A stretch of 64,000 bases of DNA. Origin: Clostridiales bacterium (GTDB taxonomy: Bacteria > Bacillota > Clostridia > Christensenellales > Aristaeellaceae). The notes below the pieces were generated by a model that was given only the letters and a program-made list of their open reading frames with translations, searched no databases and had not been told where the DNA came from. Of the stretch, positions 1 through 8,365 are shown piece by piece. Position 1 is the first letter of the stretch. Each line of letters starts with the position of its first letter. The DNA is taken from positions 1 to 64,000 of the forward strand of contig DUQF01000027.1 in NCBI GenBank assembly GCA_012837965.1, read 5' to 3'. A program made the translations under genes and the position numbers.

Positions 1-1271
1 CCTTCAATATGGGGGGCGTAATACACTTGCGTTTGCCCCGCCGCGACGGTCAGGCTCTGTGCCGTGGCAATTTCCTGTCCGGTGGCGCTGTTGATAAAGC
101 GCACGGTTACGGTGGCGGGCTGGGGCTCGGGGGTTGCAGCGGCAGTATAGTAAATATCGAAAACTTGCTGGTTGGGTACGCCGTATTCGTCCACAACGAT
201 GGTAATTTCCGTAGGCTGGGCTGTGTATCCTTCAATATGGGGGGTGTAATACACTTGCGTTTGCCCAGCGGCAACGGTCAGGCTTTGCGCAGTGCCAATT
301 TCCTGTCCCGTGGCGCTATCAATCAAGCGAATGGTTACGGTGGCGGGCTGCGGTTCGGGTGTGGCTGCGGCAGTATAGTAAATATCAAACACCTGCTGGT
401 TGGGTACGCCGTATTCGTCCACAACCACGGTGATTTCCGACTGTTGTGCGGTATACCCTTCAATATGGGGGGCGTAATACACTTGCGTTTGCCCCGCCGC
501 GACGGTCAGGCTTTGCGCAGTGCCAATTTCCTGTCCCGTGGCGCTATCAATCAAGCGAATGGTCACGGTGGCGGGCTGGGGCTCGGGGGTTGCGGTGGCG
601 GTATAATATATTTCAAAGACTTGCTGGTTGGGTACGCCAAATTCGTCCACAACGATGGTAATTTCCGTGGGCTGGGCTGTATATCCTTCAATATGGGGGG
701 CGTAATACGCTTGCGTTTGCCCAGCGGCAATGGTCAGGCTCTGTGCCGTGGCAAGTTCATAGCCCGTGCCGCTATCAATCAAGCGAATGGTTACTGTTGT
801 CGGCTGCGGCTCGGGGGTTAGTGTCGGCGCGTCGGGCACTTGGGCAACGGTGGAAACGTACAGGCTAAACTGTCCGATAGGCGTTCCCTGCCCGTCATAG
901 CCCATGAAGGAAACGGGCAAATGCTCTGTCAGGCTGGTACCCGCGTCCTCCGCCTCCAAGGCGCTGAGCGGGAATCCGTCAATGGAAAAGCCGCCCACAT
1001 ATTGGCCCGTCATATCCGTTAAAGTAATCACGGCATCGGAAGCCTGCATAACCTCAGGCGGCAAATATAGCCAGAATGCGTTTTCATACCCTTCATAGAA
1101 AATGCCTGTGGCGATGGCGCTTTGGGGTTGGCCCTGCCCATCCGTCCAGGTGACGGCAATTTGAATGGGCAGCATAGGCTCCGCTATGGAAAGGATGGGG
1201 GAGAGGATTAAAAGCAATGCCAGCGCAACGGCAAGCATGCGATTTTTCACACAATTGTTGGCACGAACCAT
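1..1271 (-). CDS. secreted protein with 76-residue MucBP-like tandem repeats (3' end outside window)
   Basis: An open frame on the minus strand begins at an ATG (1271-1269) preceded by AAGGAGG at 7-base spacing and runs off the left edge, giving 423 visible codons. A signal peptide with a hydrophobic core (about residues 12-31: MLAVALALLLILSPILS) ends near an ALA-like region before EPMLP. A unique domain of about 120 residues follows, then units of exactly 76 residues (228 bp), each ending in a TPEPQP linker. Each unit has the order VTIRLIDSATG, then AGQTQVYY, then HIEGY, then VFDIYYTA, which resembles MucBP-type mucin-binding domains; that assignment is by eye. The protein is probably exported and surface-acting. 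Whether it ends in an anchor cannot be seen. The plus-strand open frame over the repeats is a shadow. Confidence 0.85.
   Translation of the reverse strand, partial: MVRANNCVKNRMLAVALALLLILSPILSIAEPMLPIQIAVTWTDGQGQPQSAIATGIFYEGYENAFWLYLPPEVMQASDAVITLTDMTGQYVGGFSIDGFPLSALEAEDAGTSLTEHLPVSFMGYDGQGTPIGQFSLYVSTVAQVPDAPTLTPEPQPTTVTIRLIDSGTGYELATAQSLTIAAGQTQAYYAPHIEGYTAQPTEITIVVDEFGVPNQQVFEIYYTATATPEPQPATVTIRLIDSATGQEIGTAQSLTVAAGQTQVYYAPHIEGYTAQQSEITVVVDEYGVPNQQVFDIYYTAAATPEPQPATVTIRLIDSATGQEIGTAQSLTVAAGQTQVYYTPHIEGYTAQPTEITIVVDEYGVPNQQVFDIYYTAAATPEPQPATVTVRFINSATGQEIATAQSLTVAAGQTQVYYAPHIE
2..840. repeat. 228-bp tandem repeats inside the surface-protein gene
   Basis: The marker CCTTCAATATGG recurs at 1, 229, 457 and 685, an exact 228-bp period. 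The copies are nearly identical in DNA sequence, which implies recent duplication or ongoing gene conversion. The array continues beyond the left edge. Confidence 0.95.
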
Positions 1272-1303
1272 GGTTTTTGCCTCCTTATTGAGTATTCATT
1301 ACA

Positions 1304-1332
1304 ATTGTATTACACCAGCCATGTTTTGTCAA
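1304..1332 (-). promoter_or_regulatory. promoter of the repeat-protein gene
   Basis: On the minus strand TTGACA (1332-1327) is followed after 17 bases by TACAAT (1309-1304). This gives a leader of roughly 25 bases before the ATG at 1271. Confidence 0.75.
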
Positions 1333-1383
1333 TGAAAATTTGGCGTTTTGGCGCGGCCTTTCGCGGCCCGATTTAACCTTTTC

Positions 1384-1412
1384 TTGACAAGCGAATAGCC
1401 AAACAGTAGAAT
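1384..1412 (+). promoter_or_regulatory. promoter of glyQS
   Basis: TTGACA (1384-1389), a 17-base spacer and TAGAAT (1407-1412) stand 31 bases before the glyQS start. No T-box fits in this short leader, unlike cysS and serS in this window. Confidence 0.8.
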
Positions 1413-1443
1413 AAAAGTAATTCCTGAAAGGAGTGTTGTTTGA

Positions 1444-2832
1444 GTGTCAGAACAATTAACCATGGACAAGTTGGTCGCCCTGTGCAAGGTACGCGGCTTC
1501 ATCTTTGCGGGCAGCGAAATTTATGGCGGCCTGGCCAATACCTGGGACTACGGCCCCTTGGGTGTGGAACTGAAAAATAATGTAAAAAAGGCCTGGTGGA
1601 AAAAGTTCATCCAAGAATCCCCCACCAACGTCGGCCTTGACGCAGCCATCCTGATGAACCGGAATGTCTGGGTGGCGTCCGGTCACGTGGCTACCTTCAA
1701 CGACCCGCTGGTGGATTGCCGGGCCTGCAAGTCCCGCTTCCGCGCGGATAATCTCATCCAGGACTGGGGCATTGATAACGGCGTCAACGCCTATGTCGAA
1801 GGTATGAGCGACGAGGAAATGGAAGAAGCCCTCAAAACCCATGGTATTCCCTGCCCCAAGTGTGGCAAGCAGGACTTTACCTCCATCAGAAAATTCAACC
1901 TCATGTTCAAAACCCATCAGGGCGTGACCGAGGATTCAAGTACCGAATTGTACCTGCGCCCCGAAACGGCGCAAGGCATTTTTGTCAACTTCAAAAACTG
2001 CCTGCGCTCAACCCGCCGCAAGCTGCCCATGGGCATTGGCCAAATCGGCAAATCTTTCCGCAACGAAATCACCCCCGGCAACTTTACCTTCCGCACAAGG
2101 GAGTTTGAGCAGATGGAGCTGCAATTCTTCTGCAAGCCGGGCGAAGATGAGCAGTGGTTTGAATATTGGCGCAATTTCTGCCATGAATGGCTCTTGACTC
2201 TTGGCATCAAGCAGGAAAACCTGCGCACAAGAGACCATGCGCCTGAGGAACTTGCCCACTACGCCAAGGCGACCACCGACTTTGAAATCCTCTTCCCCTT
2301 TGGTTGGGGCGAGTTGTGGGGCGTTGCCAACCGTACCAACTTTGACTTAAAAGCCCACCAGGAAATGTCGGGCGAAAACATGGAGTATGTCGATCCTATC
2401 ACCAACGAGCGCTATATTCCCTACGTGATTGAGCCTTCTTTAGGCGTTGACCGCATGGTGCTGGCTTTCCTTTCAAACGCTTACGAAGAAGAACAGCTTG
2501 AAAACGATACCCGTGTGGTGCTGCGCCTGCATTCTGCGCTGGCGCCTTTCAAGGCCTGTGTGTTGCCCCTTCAAAAGAACAAGCTGGGCGACCTTTCGCA
2601 AAAGGTTTACCAGGATTTAAGCCGTCATTTCATGGTTGATTACGATGAGTCCGGCTCTATCGGCCGCCGGTACCGCAGGCAGGACGAAATCGGCACGCCT
2701 CTTTGCGTTACAATAGACTTTGAAACCGAACCCACCGGCACCGTCACCGTGCGCCACCGGGACAGCATGGAGCAGGACCGGGTAGCCATTGACGGGTTGA
2801 AAGACTATATCGAACAAGTTATCTACTTTTAA
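1444..2832 (+). CDS. glyQS: glycyl-tRNA synthetase, alpha2 type
   Basis: Charges tRNA-Gly with glycine in the cytoplasm. The 462-residue length and single-chain form match the homodimeric (eukaryote-like) GlyRS common in Firmicutes. Visible class II elements are the [12 protein letters not shown] segment (about 165-180), motif 2 ([21 protein letters not shown], about 205-225) and motif 3 EPSLGVDR at residue 330. Two CxxC pairs (CRAC near 92, CPKC near 137) form the expected zinc-binding insertion. The start is a GTG at 1444 with GGAG 10 bases upstream; an in-frame ATG at 1462 is a possible alternative. The next gene follows after 26 bases and is probably co-transcribed. Confidence 0.95.
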   Translation: MSEQLTMDKLVALCKVRGFIFAGSEIYGGLANTWDYGPLGVELKNNVKKAWWKKFIQESPTNVGLDAAILMNRNVWVASGHVATFNDPLVDCRACKSRFRADNLIQDWGIDNGVNAYVEGMSDEEMEEALKTHGIPCPKCGKQDFTSIRKFNLMFKTHQGVTEDSSTELYLRPETAQGIFVNFKNCLRSTRRKLPMGIGQIGKSFRNEITPGNFTFRTREFEQMELQFFCKPGEDEQWFEYWRNFCHEWLLTLGIKQENLRTRDHAPEELAHYAKATTDFEILFPFGWGELWGVANRTNFDLKAHQEMSGENMEYVDPITNERYIPYVIEPSLGVDRMVLAFLSNAYEEEQLENDTRVVLRLHSALAPFKACVLPLQKNKLGDLSQKVYQDLSRHFMVDYDESGSIGRRYRRQDEIGTPLCVTIDFETEPTGTVTVRHRDSMEQDRVAIDGLKDYIEQVIYF

Positions 2833-2858
2833 TTAGACGAACTAAAAGGGAGAAAAGC

Positions 2859-5564
2859 ATGTCTGAACATTACGATACGCCTACCCCTACCCCGCCTCGC
2901 AGACGTCGGGGCCAAGCAGGCTCACGCGTGTCGGGCGGCCAGCCGCCTCCGCAGCAGCCGCCACGGCCGCCGCGGCAACCAGGGCAACCACAGCCGCCTC
3001 CGCAGCAGCCGCAGATGAATATCTATCGTCCGGGCCTGCGGCCCGACCCGCCGCAGGTGAATAGGCCTGTCGTCAACCGATTTGAGTCGCCCGTGGACAA
3101 CGGCTATTCAAGGGAGAATAGCGGCGCTTACGTGCCGCCTGCCTATCGTGGAACCGATGGCCCTGAGCATCGTGAACCCCCAAGATGGCCCTTTTTCCTG
3201 GCCGGCTTTGTGGGCCTTGTTTTGCTTGCGATGATTGGCCTGTATGCCCTTGTGCCCGAAAAGCAGGACGGTATACTCGGCCAGATACGAAAGCCCGTCG
3301 CCAACCTGATTGAAAGTGTCATGGGCGTCAAAAAAACCGAAACGCCCCGCATTATCAAGTTTGAAACGGTGGAGCCTTTTGCCCTGATCGGTGAAAAGAC
3401 CGTCTTTACCGTGACCACCGATATGGCGGTTGATTCCATCAAGCTGCAAGATTCAAACGCGAGCGAGCTGCCCGCTGCCGTATACAACGCGGTCAACGCG
3501 CCCGACAATACCTTGTGGACGGTCACCGTCATTTTCGAAGAAGAGTTCGCAGGGGAAGTCTATGTAAGCGTGTATAAGAATGGGGTTAACTACTTTGAAG
3601 GCAAGTCCGTCCGGTTAAGTGTGGCGGAGCCCACGCAGGCGCCCACCTCTACTCCCAACCCCACCATGCCGCCCACCCAGCCGCCTATCAACCTTGGCAC
3701 AGACGGCAGCGCGAGCATTACCACGCCCGAACCCATTGATACGGGTACGCTTGGCGGTCTTCTTGGGCCCTTAAACGGGGGGGTGGAGGAGCCTGTTCAA
3801 ACGCCCGACACCTCCGGAGCGCAGCAGGGGCTTATTGCCCAGCAGGGACAATCCGGCATGACGGCGCCGCCGTTTATGGACCCTATTCCCTTAATAACGC
3901 AGGCACCCGACAATGGCACATGGGTTGACCCCATGCAAGCCAATAACCTTACGCAGCCGGAGATAACGCCGGAACCCGCGCCGGAACCGACACTGGAGCC
4001 CGCTCCAGAGCCGCGGATAACCCGCGCCCCCGACCCGCTCCTGCCCGCCTTGCAATTCGCAACCGAGGTGGATGGTTTCACGCAGGATGCCTATATCGGC
4101 TCCAGAAGGCAGAAAAACTACACCCGCGAAAAGCCTTTAGAGCTTTTTGGGCCGGATGATTATACCAGCTACCCCGGCGGCGTGTTCACGTTCCGAGGCT
4201 CGGCTTTCAGGCAAAACGCCGCCTTCGGTACGGTGGATATGCAGCAGCAGAAGATGAGCGTCCTCTGGCAAACGCCCCTTGGCAGCCTCAGGACCTCAAG
4301 CGGCACTGTCTACGGCCTTGGCTGGACAGGGCAGCCCGCCATTATCAAGTGGTCCAAGGAACTGCGTGAAGCCATGAACATCACCGAGGAAAAGAAAGCG
4401 GTATCGCCCCTGAAAGAAGTCATCGCCGCGGCGCAGGACGGCAAGGTGTACTTTGTGGACCTGGACGACGGCGTCGCCACCCGTGACCCCATCGATATTG
4501 GCTATCCCCTCAAAGGATCGGTTGCCGCCGACCCGCAGGGCATGCCTGTGATTGCCTTTGGTCAGGGCATTTCCAAATTGGCAAGCAAAACAGGCAAGAT
4601 TGGCTACTATATTTATAACCTGCTTGACCAAAAAGAGCTCATGTTCATCAACGGCCGCCGGACGGACAGGCAAAAGCAGCACTATACCAACGGCGCCTTT
4701 GACGGCACGGCCCTGTTTGACAGATCCTCCGACACCATGATCTTGGCGGGGGAAAACGGCCTCCTATACACTGTGAAAATGAACACCCAGTTTGAATATC
4801 AGGATCCTGCCAACATGAAACTGACCGTCAAGCCCGAAACGGTGTATCAGCTCAGTCGCTATCAAAAACAAAAGGATTCTTCCCTCAGCATGGAATCAAG
4901 CGTTGCCATGTACAAAAACTATGCCTTTGTCGGCGATAATCAGGGCATCGTTCGCTGCGTTGACACTACCACCATGAAAAGCGTCTGGGCCTTTGACAAC
5001 GGCGACAATACCGATGCCACCCCCGCCCTTGACCTTGTGGGGGGCGAACTTGCCCTTTACACCGGCAATACCGTTTCAAACAGGCTTAAAAAGGCCAAAA
5101 CGGCCACCATCCGCCGCTTGAACGCCTTGACGGGCGAGGAAATGTGGTCGTATGAGCTGCCTGTCACCTTTGACAAAGATGAACGACACGGCGTGAAGGC
5201 AAGCCCCGTAGTTGGGCAAAATAGTCTCAGTGACCTTGTGTTCTTTACCGTAAGCGGCATCGACGGCGGCAATGCCCGTGTTGTTGCCCTTGATAAACGA
5301 ACAGGGCAAGAGCGGTGGACGCTGAATCTCGCCGCCAAAACCGTATCCAGTTCCGTTGCCGTATATAATAAGGAAGGCAAGGGTTGGATTATCCAGGGGG
5401 ACGAAAACGGCCGCCTGACGCTTATTGACGGCCTGACGGGCGAAGCCCTCTCCGCCCTTGAATTGGGCGGCGCCATCGACGCTTCACCCGCCGTTTATAA
5501 CGATGTGCTGGTTATAGGCACCTGCTCCAAAGACCCGATGCTTTACGGTATCAGGTTGCAGTAA
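2859..5564 (+). CDS. membrane-anchored protein with extracytoplasmic PQQ-like beta-propeller
   Basis: 901 residues. The first ~105 residues are proline/glutamine/arginine-rich and look disordered and cytoplasmic. One transmembrane segment (about 109-131, WPFFLAGFVGLVLLAMIGLY) follows, then a small folded domain (about 150-250), a long threonine/proline/glutamate linker (about 255-400) with repeated PEP motifs, and a C-terminal propeller (about 430-901). The propeller carries repeated blades such as GKVYFVDLDDG, GLLYTVKMN, ALTGEEMWSYELP and DKRTGQERWTLNL, typical of PQQ/WD40-like repeats. The topology is thus inside-out with the propeller on the cell surface. Its ligand is unknown. AAAAGGGAG precedes the ATG. 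It lies downstream of glyQS and ends at a strong terminator. Confidence 0.8.
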   Translation: MSEHYDTPTPTPPRRRRGQAGSRVSGGQPPPQQPPRPPRQPGQPQPPPQQPQMNIYRPGLRPDPPQVNRPVVNRFESPVDNGYSRENSGAYVPPAYRGTDGPEHREPPRWPFFLAGFVGLVLLAMIGLYALVPEKQDGILGQIRKPVANLIESVMGVKKTETPRIIKFETVEPFALIGEKTVFTVTTDMAVDSIKLQDSNASELPAAVYNAVNAPDNTLWTVTVIFEEEFAGEVYVSVYKNGVNYFEGKSVRLSVAEPTQAPTSTPNPTMPPTQPPINLGTDGSASITTPEPIDTGTLGGLLGPLNGGVEEPVQTPDTSGAQQGLIAQQGQSGMTAPPFMDPIPLITQAPDNGTWVDPMQANNLTQPEITPEPAPEPTLEPAPEPRITRAPDPLLPALQFATEVDGFTQDAYIGSRRQKNYTREKPLELFGPDDYTSYPGGVFTFRGSAFRQNAAFGTVDMQQQKMSVLWQTPLGSLRTSSGTVYGLGWTGQPAIIKWSKELREAMNITEEKKAVSPLKEVIAAAQDGKVYFVDLDDGVATRDPIDIGYPLKGSVAADPQGMPVIAFGQGISKLASKTGKIGYYIYNLLDQKELMFINGRRTDRQKQHYTNGAFDGTALFDRSSDTMILAGENGLLYTVKMNTQFEYQDPANMKLTVKPETVYQLSRYQKQKDSSLSMESSVAMYKNYAFVGDNQGIVRCVDTTTMKSVWAFDNGDNTDATPALDLVGGELALYTGNTVSNRLKKAKTATIRRLNALTGEEMWSYELPVTFDKDERHGVKASPVVGQNSLSDLVFFTVSGIDGGNARVVALDKRTGQERWTLNLAAKTVSSSVAVYNKEGKGWIIQGDENGRLTLIDGLTGEALSALELGGAIDASPAVYNDVLVIGTCSKDPMLYGIRLQ

Positions 5565-5578
5565 CTTTCCGACAATCA

Positions 5579-5609
5579 CCCGCAGCCTTCATGTTGCTGC
5601 GGGTTTTTT
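5579..5609 (+). terminator. rho-independent terminator after the propeller gene
   Basis: CCCGCAGC (5579-5586) pairs with GCTGCGGG (5596-5603) across a 9-base loop and is followed directly by six T. Confidence 0.92.
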
Positions 5610-5642
5610 GTCGCTGTACTTTTTTTTACTCCGACTTTTTGT

Positions 5643-5648
5643 TATACT
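5643..5648 (+). promoter_or_regulatory. possible -10 element of the ECF/coaX operon
   Basis: TATACT at 5643-5648 has only a T-rich -35 region. A 7-bp hairpin (5658-5675: CGAT/CCC with GGG/ATCG) lies in the roughly 85-base leader. No known riboswitch was recognised there. Confidence 0.4.
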
Positions 5649-5740
5649 CTTAGGCGTCGATACCCGTAGGGATCGAACACGATACTAATTTACAGAAGAT
5701 GTCAGGTATTCATTTTGAAACTTGAACGGAGGACAAAATT

Positions 5741-6316
5741 ATGAAAACTGCTATGCTTCGCCGCTCTTTGATTGTGGCGCTTTTATCCGGCTTAATCGCG
5801 GTACTTGGCTTAACGCCCATCGGGCTTATCCCCCTTGGCTTTATCAATATTACGGTGCTGTGCATTCCCGTGGTGGTGGGCACACTGCTGCTGGGCTTAA
5901 AAAGCGGGCTTGTCTTGGGGGCAACCTTCGGGTTGGTAAGTTTCATTAGCCTGCTTATCAAGCCTTCTGCCTTGGCAGGCGCCTTAATGTCACGCTCGCC
6001 GACGCTGGCTACCCTCATGTGCTTTGCGCCCCGCCTTTTGGTGCCGGTTGTGACTCTCTTTTTTTCCCGCGTGAAGCACGCGGCGCGGATGCCGCTGGCA
6101 AGCGCCCTTGGTTCCCTAACCAACACGGTGTTTTACCTGGGCATTATGCTTGTAGGGTACATTATCACCGGTTTGGACGCGGCGGCTGTACTGGGCTTGA
6201 TTATCGGCACGGGCGCCATTGCGGGCGGCCTTGAAGCCCTCACCTGCGCCCTGATCGCGCCGCCTGTAGTGCGCGCCATTCAAAAAACAAAGCTTATCCC
6301 CAAGGAGGAATCATGA
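5741..6316 (+). CDS. ECF transporter S component, probably pantothenate-specific (PanT-like)
   Basis: A 191-residue, very hydrophobic protein with about five to six membrane segments, the size and character of the substrate-binding S components of energy-coupling factor transporters. The stop codon overlaps the coaX start by 4 bases (ATGA), so the two are translationally coupled. CoaX phosphorylates pantothenate, so pantothenate is the most likely substrate; this comes from context, not from recognised binding residues. The shared ECF module (EcfA, EcfA', EcfT) is not in the window. The start has GGAGG upstream. Confidence 0.75.
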   Translation: MKTAMLRRSLIVALLSGLIAVLGLTPIGLIPLGFINITVLCIPVVVGTLLLGLKSGLVLGATFGLVSFISLLIKPSALAGALMSRSPTLATLMCFAPRLLVPVVTLFFSRVKHAARMPLASALGSLTNTVFYLGIMLVGYIITGLDAAAVLGLIIGTGAIAGGLEALTCALIAPPVVRAIQKTKLIPKEES

Positions 6317-7086
6317 TTTTAACCCTGGACATCGGCAACACCCACATCAAAATTGGCCTGTACGAAGGCGACCGTATGGCGCAATATTGGCGCATGGCCA
6401 CCAACCGCGCCTATACGAGCGACGAGTACGGAACCAAGCTTGAAAATATGTTCAACCACTCTCAAACGCCGCTGAATACCGTGAAGGGCATTATTATTTC
6501 ATCGGTGGTGCCCACCATCAACTACACCATAGAGCATATGTGCCGTGACTTTTATAAGATTACGCCTATTTTTGTCGGCCCCGGCATCAAAACGGGCTTG
6601 AACCTTAAGTACGAAAACCCCCGTGAACTGGGCGCCGACCGCATTTGCAATGCCGTTGCCGCCGCCACCCTGTACGGGACACCCTGTATTACCATCGACT
6701 TTGGTACGGCGACCACCTTCAATGTCATCAGCGGCCAGGGCGCCTTTCTTGGCGGATGCATTTTGCCGGGCATGAAGGTGGCAAGCGAGGCAATTGTTCA
6801 AAACGCCGCCCGCCTCCCCCTGTTTGAGCTTTCAAAGCCCGAAAAGGTCATTGGCAGGACCACAGTCACCAACCTGCAATCGGGCATGATTTATGGTTAC
6901 GTGGGGCAGGTGGAATATTTAATCCGCCGCATGAAAGAAGAAATGGGCGAGGGTGATATCAAGGTGATCGCGACTGGTGGTTTTTCAAACCTTATCACCG
7001 GCGAAACTGACGTGATTGACAAAATCGACGGCAGACTCACGCTCAAGGGCCTTAAAATCATTTATGACAAGAACGCGGATAAGTAA
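6313..7086 (+). CDS. coaX: type III pantothenate kinase
   Basis: Catalyses ATP-dependent phosphorylation of pantothenate, the first step of coenzyme A synthesis. The 257-residue length is normal for CoaX. The phosphate-binding DIGNTHIKIG lies at residues 5-14, GADR at 107-110 in ELGADRICNAVAAATLYG, the TIDFGTATTFN segment near 127-137 and GGCILPGMKVASEAI near 145-160. These are the ASKHA-fold signatures of type III enzymes. Coupled to the S-component gene before it. A NUDIX gene follows after 9 bases with its own AAGGAGG. Confidence 0.95.
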   Translation: MILTLDIGNTHIKIGLYEGDRMAQYWRMATNRAYTSDEYGTKLENMFNHSQTPLNTVKGIIISSVVPTINYTIEHMCRDFYKITPIFVGPGIKTGLNLKYENPRELGADRICNAVAAATLYGTPCITIDFGTATTFNVISGQGAFLGGCILPGMKVASEAIVQNAARLPLFELSKPEKVIGRTTVTNLQSGMIYGYVGQVEYLIRRMKEEMGEGDIKVIATGGFSNLITGETDVIDKIDGRLTLKGLKIIYDKNADK

Positions 7087-7095
7087 GGAGGCGCC

Positions 7096-7644
7096 ATGAT
7101 AAAGGACGAGCAACTCATCGAAATACCAAAAACCAAAGAACGTCTGTATACGGGCGCCATTTTGAACCTTGAAAAGTGGCAGGTGACGCTGCCAAACGGC
7201 AAGCTTGCCCCAAGGGAGATTGTGCTGCACGGGGGAGCCGCTGCCATCGTCCCGGTGGACGAAAGGGGCCATGTGACCCTGGTGCGCCAATACCGCGCGG
7301 CCATTGGCGAGTTTACTTGGGAAATTCCCGCCGGCAAGCTGGATAGCCCCGGTGAAGACCCGCTAAGTTGCGCCAAGCGTGAACTGGCTGAGGAAACAGG
7401 CTTTACGGCCGCGTCTTGGCGCTTGCTATGCAACATGGTTTCCACCCCCGGCTTTTCAAACGAGAGGATTCATCTTTATTTAGCCACCGACTTAACGGGC
7501 GGCCAAACCCATCCCGACCAGGACGAATTTATCGCGACCCTGTCCCTGCCCCTTGATGAGGCCATCGGCTGGGTCACGCAAGGCAAGCTCTTTGACGCCA
7601 AAACTTGCCTGGCTCTTCTTTTAGCAAAGCAGGTGTTGGTATGA
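7096..7644 (+). CDS. NUDIX hydrolase, ADP-ribose pyrophosphatase type
   Basis: Cleaves nucleoside diphosphate derivatives, most likely ADP-ribose to AMP and ribose 5-phosphate. The 182-residue sequence carries a full NUDIX box starting at G80 (GKLDSPGEDP, then CAKRELAEETGF) with the metal-binding REL-EE core. The segment VTLVRQYRAAIGEFTWEIPAG just before it is typical of the ADPRase subgroup. AAGGAGG precedes the ATG. The stop overlaps the next ATG by 4 bases. Confidence 0.9.
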   Translation: MIKDEQLIEIPKTKERLYTGAILNLEKWQVTLPNGKLAPREIVLHGGAAAIVPVDERGHVTLVRQYRAAIGEFTWEIPAGKLDSPGEDPLSCAKRELAEETGFTAASWRLLCNMVSTPGFSNERIHLYLATDLTGGQTHPDQDEFIATLSLPLDEAIGWVTQGKLFDAKTCLALLLAKQVLV

Positions 7645-7787
7645 AAAACAAAAATGAAAAAAGGTTTCCCTTCGGTACTGTTCTTTTTGTAATTCTTTGC
7701 GTTGCGCTGCTGTTGTTTGGGCTATATTGGGTGCTGGAGGGCATAAACCAGCCCGTGCCAATCATCCCTGAAGGCCTTATTGTATGA
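7641..7787 (+). CDS. 48-residue single-pass membrane protein
   Basis: A small protein beginning at the ATG that overlaps the NUDIX stop (ATGA) and ending in another 4-base overlap with the acetyltransferase start. It has a basic N-terminus (MKNKNEKR), one transmembrane helix (about residues 11-30, GTVLFVILCVALLLFGLYWV) and a short outer tail with NQPVPIIP. No family is recognised. The coupled position on both sides supports real translation. An upstream in-frame ATG at 7605 would lie inside the NUDIX gene and lacks support. Confidence 0.7.
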   Translation: MKNKNEKRFPFGTVLFVILCVALLLFGLYWVLEGINQPVPIIPEGLIV

Positions 7788-8365
7788 TGTTCATCGACGG
7801 CAAACAGCGAAACTCTTTTTCGTCTTTATGGGCGGAGCGCGGTTTAGAAACCAGCCGCCTGCTTTTGCGCCCGCCCAAGCTAAGTGATGCCAGGCAAATG
7901 TTTTCTTATGCCCGGGACGAAAGGGTCGCCCGCTATGTTTTATGGGACGCGCACCGGCATTTAGGCGACAGCAGAAAGCACCTGTGGGACTTAATCATCG
8001 GCAATTTCACCGGTCAAACCCAGCAATATTCGGTGATTGAAAAGGCAAGTGGCCTGATGATCGGCACTGCCGGCTTTGTACGCTTTGATAAGGACAATCA
8101 GATGGGCGAAATCGGCTATTCCCTTGGCTACGATTATTGGGGCAAGGGCTATGCCAAAGAGCTGCTGTCGGCGCTTTTGCGGCATGGCTTTACTCGCCTT
8201 TCTTTGGAGCGTATTGAGGGCCTGACCGATGCCCGCAACGAGGCCAGCGCCAGGGTCATGCTTGCTTGCGGCATGCGGGAGGAAGGCTACCTGCGTGGCT
8301 GCATGATGCTCAAGGGCGTCAGGGTTGATGTTCGCTTGTTTGCCAAACTGAGGAGCGACGTATGA
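7784..8365 (+). CDS. GNAT family N-acetyltransferase (RimJ/RimL-like)
   Basis: 193 residues with the layout of ribosomal-protein-alanine acetyltransferase relatives: LETSRLLLRPPKLSDA near the N-terminus, GEIGYSLGYDYWGKGYAKE (about 105-125, including the acetyl-CoA-binding region) and GLTDARNEASARVMLACGMREEG (about 145-168). It transfers an acetyl group from acetyl-CoA to an amine of unknown identity. Start and stop both overlap neighbours by 4 bases, so it is part of one operon with the NUDIX and phosphoesterase genes. Confidence 0.88.
   Translation: MMFIDGKQRNSFSSLWAERGLETSRLLLRPPKLSDARQMFSYARDERVARYVLWDAHRHLGDSRKHLWDLIIGNFTGQTQQYSVIEKASGLMIGTAGFVRFDKDNQMGEIGYSLGYDYWGKGYAKELLSALLRHGFTRLSLERIEGLTDARNEASARVMLACGMREEGYLRGCMMLKGVRVDVRLFAKLRSDV

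Noticed and set aside
9..821. Long plus-strand open frame with repeated IHLRLP-type units
   Set aside because: It is the reverse shadow of the repeat array. The minus frame has a signal peptide, ribosome binding site, promoter and protein-like repeats.
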